NCBI GenBank assembly: GCA_905160935.1
Contig: CAJHZI010000510.1
Coordinates: forward strand, 574,001 to 638,000
From: Enchytraeus crypticus
Lineage: Eukaryota; Annelida; Clitellata; Enchytraeida; Enchytraeidae
Direction: 5' to 3'
DNA length: 64,000 bases
The position numbers and the translations under genes are program-made. The notes under the pieces were generated by a model. That model was given only the letters and a program-made list of their open reading frames with translations. It was not told the DNA's origin and did not search any database. This document shows positions 58,048-61,000 of this stretch, piece after piece (position 1 is the first letter of the stretch; each line of letters begins with the position of its first letter).

Positions 58048-61000
58048 GGTTTAACGTCCGTTTCCTCATACAAGGATGATGTCAGGGACGTCAGGGATAA
58101 TAGAACTACTACCACGGATAGAAGAGACAAATTACTAATTATTTGCTGGTTATCTTTTTGAATGAAATATTTATTTTGATATGAATTCATGCTGTATATT
58201 AGTTTGGACTTTTTATAACTTGCATATAACATTGTAGTGGCGTGTGATTCTGAAATAAACTTCAACTCTCTCTCATCTTCCCTTAAATCCAAGTTTAACC
58301 AGGGTCGGGATACGAATAGACTGTCTCAATTCCTCTCTGTCCCACATCGTATCATTAGTCAATCCCCTAGTTGAGGCTTTTCCATTCGTTAACATTTTTT
58401 TAGCAAATATCTGGAGCCTAGGCGCTCACCAACCGATTCCCTTTCGGATGGTAAGCGCCTAGGCTCACCATCCGAAAAGGCAAGATAGATAGTTGGAGTA
58501 AACGATCAAATATACTACAAATATTTAATTTCATCTTCATCATCTTCCTTAACAATAATAAATTAAGTAATTATTATTCCCAACACGGGAAATAATAATT
58601 ACTTAATTTATTATTGATTAATTTAAGCCATCAATACCGTCGTCTTCCTTTGAATCCAAATTTGGCTAGTTTATATTGTTTAAATTAAATAATTAATTAA
58701 CTATGTAGGATTAAAGGACCAGTCAAATAATTAAAAATTAATAAATGTCAAATATTAAAATAGTACAATTAAAAAATAAAGTAGTAATTTTTTATTCATT
58801 ATATAGCCACACACATGACAACCGCATGTGTTTACAAAGTTTCCTTTCTGGTTGCTGTTTTGTAGTTTTCGTTATTTCCTTATTTCCCCTCCTTATTTAT
58901 TAGTCGCAGCCCTTTGTTGGCGCATCGATTGCAGCTAACGCGGATTTAAGAATAACCTTCCAACACTCTTGGGATTTTTTTTATTCAAAGCTGTCAACTC
59001 TGGAACTTAAAAAGTGGTCGCCCACAAAGTAATAACTTCGCGCAACGTGGCTTTACTTCGTTCAATTGACGCGCAGCTTAACCGAGTGCTTATATTAACC
59101 GAGTGCTTAACTTAACCGAGTGCTTAACTTAACCGAGTGCTTAAATTAACCGAGTGCTTAACTTAACCGAGTGCTTAAATTAACCGAGTGCTTAACTTAA
59201 CCGAGTGCTTAACTTAACCGAGTGCTTAAATTAACCGAGTGCTTAACTTAACCGAGTGGTTAAACTTAACAGAGCTGAATCCCCTCTCTAAACTAATAAA
59301 TAGTCCAATAAAAATCAATAAATTAATAAAATATTAAATTTATAATAATTAATAAATAAAATAGTAATTAATAAAATTATAAATCAAATCACTAGAGTAA
59401 TGGTCTTGCCTCACCTGTCGACTTGTCGACGGTTTTGTGCTCTCCAACCTTGCAGAACCAGTTGTAGATTTCGTCCTCCACCTCTAGTGTATTGTCAGGG
59501 TCTATCGATGCCAATGCATTCAGAACCACCCGAGTGCCAGTGGGCGATCCACCTAAACGGAAAAATTGAAGTTGGATAACACTGTTGATTACACATCAAT
59601 CTGTTGATTTTCCACTGCGTTTCGTTATTTCATTCGTTTTATCGATTATATGAGGATTTTATACTATATCACTTAAACCTACTTTCCGCTACCGTCTGTT
59701 GGATATTTCTGCAATTCTATTCTTCAATTACTAGATTATTTGGACTTTTAAAGAAAGTAATATAGAGGTTTCAGTGCGGATTTTGATCCTTATCGTTTCT
59801 ACATTATAATATTGTTCTCACCTGTAGCTGATCGCCTGAATTCTATGTCAACAAATCAATCCTAAGGGGGTTAGGTCATTTCTACTCTTCACGCTAGAAT
59901 AGTTACATTCTCCCAAACTCTCCATACAGGCCTACTATCTAAGGTCATTGTAAAATGAAATATGTTACATCAATAGAAATTCTAAGCAATCTAGCGTCTG
60001 CTTAGATAAAACCATCTTGAAACCTGTGAAAAGGTTAAACAAAAAATCATTCCGCCTCATCCAATAAACTGCGGAATCTGTCACCAGGCATTCAGCAAGG
60101 AACTTCAGTGTTTTATATGCTCAAACACGGTTCACCTGATATGCGTCGGCATAAGCAATGTGAGCACTGTCCTGGCGCTACAACTAATAAGTGTCCAACT
60201 ACGCGAACGGTACTGACCTACACTTCGGGAGGCACCCCCCTGTATTTTTGCTTGCAGAGGGGTTTCGATCATCCTGAAAAACATTTGGGTTCCCTCCGAC
60301 TTCATCACTGGGTTACCCGGAAAAGATATCTGTCCATCATTAAATCAATCAATCAATCCATCAATCAATAAGAATTTAACGTCCAGTTCCTCGGCATGAG
60401 ACAATGTCAGGGACGATTCTTGCAGATTCTACACAAACAGGCGCCAAAATACCACACGATGACGACTGAGTACACAGAGACCACAAGAGAAAGCGAGATC
60501 AAAAGAGTGCAAGTCCAAGATCCAAGGCAAGCGGGTCAAAAGTTAGACCTATGGCGAAAAGAGATGGGTTTTTAGCTTGCCAAGGAAAGTGTCAATACAA
60601 TTACAAGATCGAAGATCTTGTGGCAGAGAGTTCCATATTGTCGGAGCAGAAAACATGAAGGAGAGTCTGCCTATGGCAGATTTAATATTTGGTACAGTGA
60701 GAAGGTTTTTACTTGAGGAACGAAGATTACGAGAGGGTTGACAGATTGATAAAAGATCATATAGATAGGATGGCTTACCATAATTTAAACTTTTGAAGGT
60801 CAATGATTCTATCTTGAATTTTATTCTTTAGGCCAAAGACTAAAAGACTTGGTTGGAGACTGGTAGCCAGTGTAGTTTCCTAAGAAGAGAAGACGTGTGA
60901 GATTTTATTATAGTATTTTACATAACAGCCGACTCGAGAAAGAGAATTTTGTACGTGATGGATACGAATTAGAGAGGTTTTCGGGAGATAATTCAGCCTG

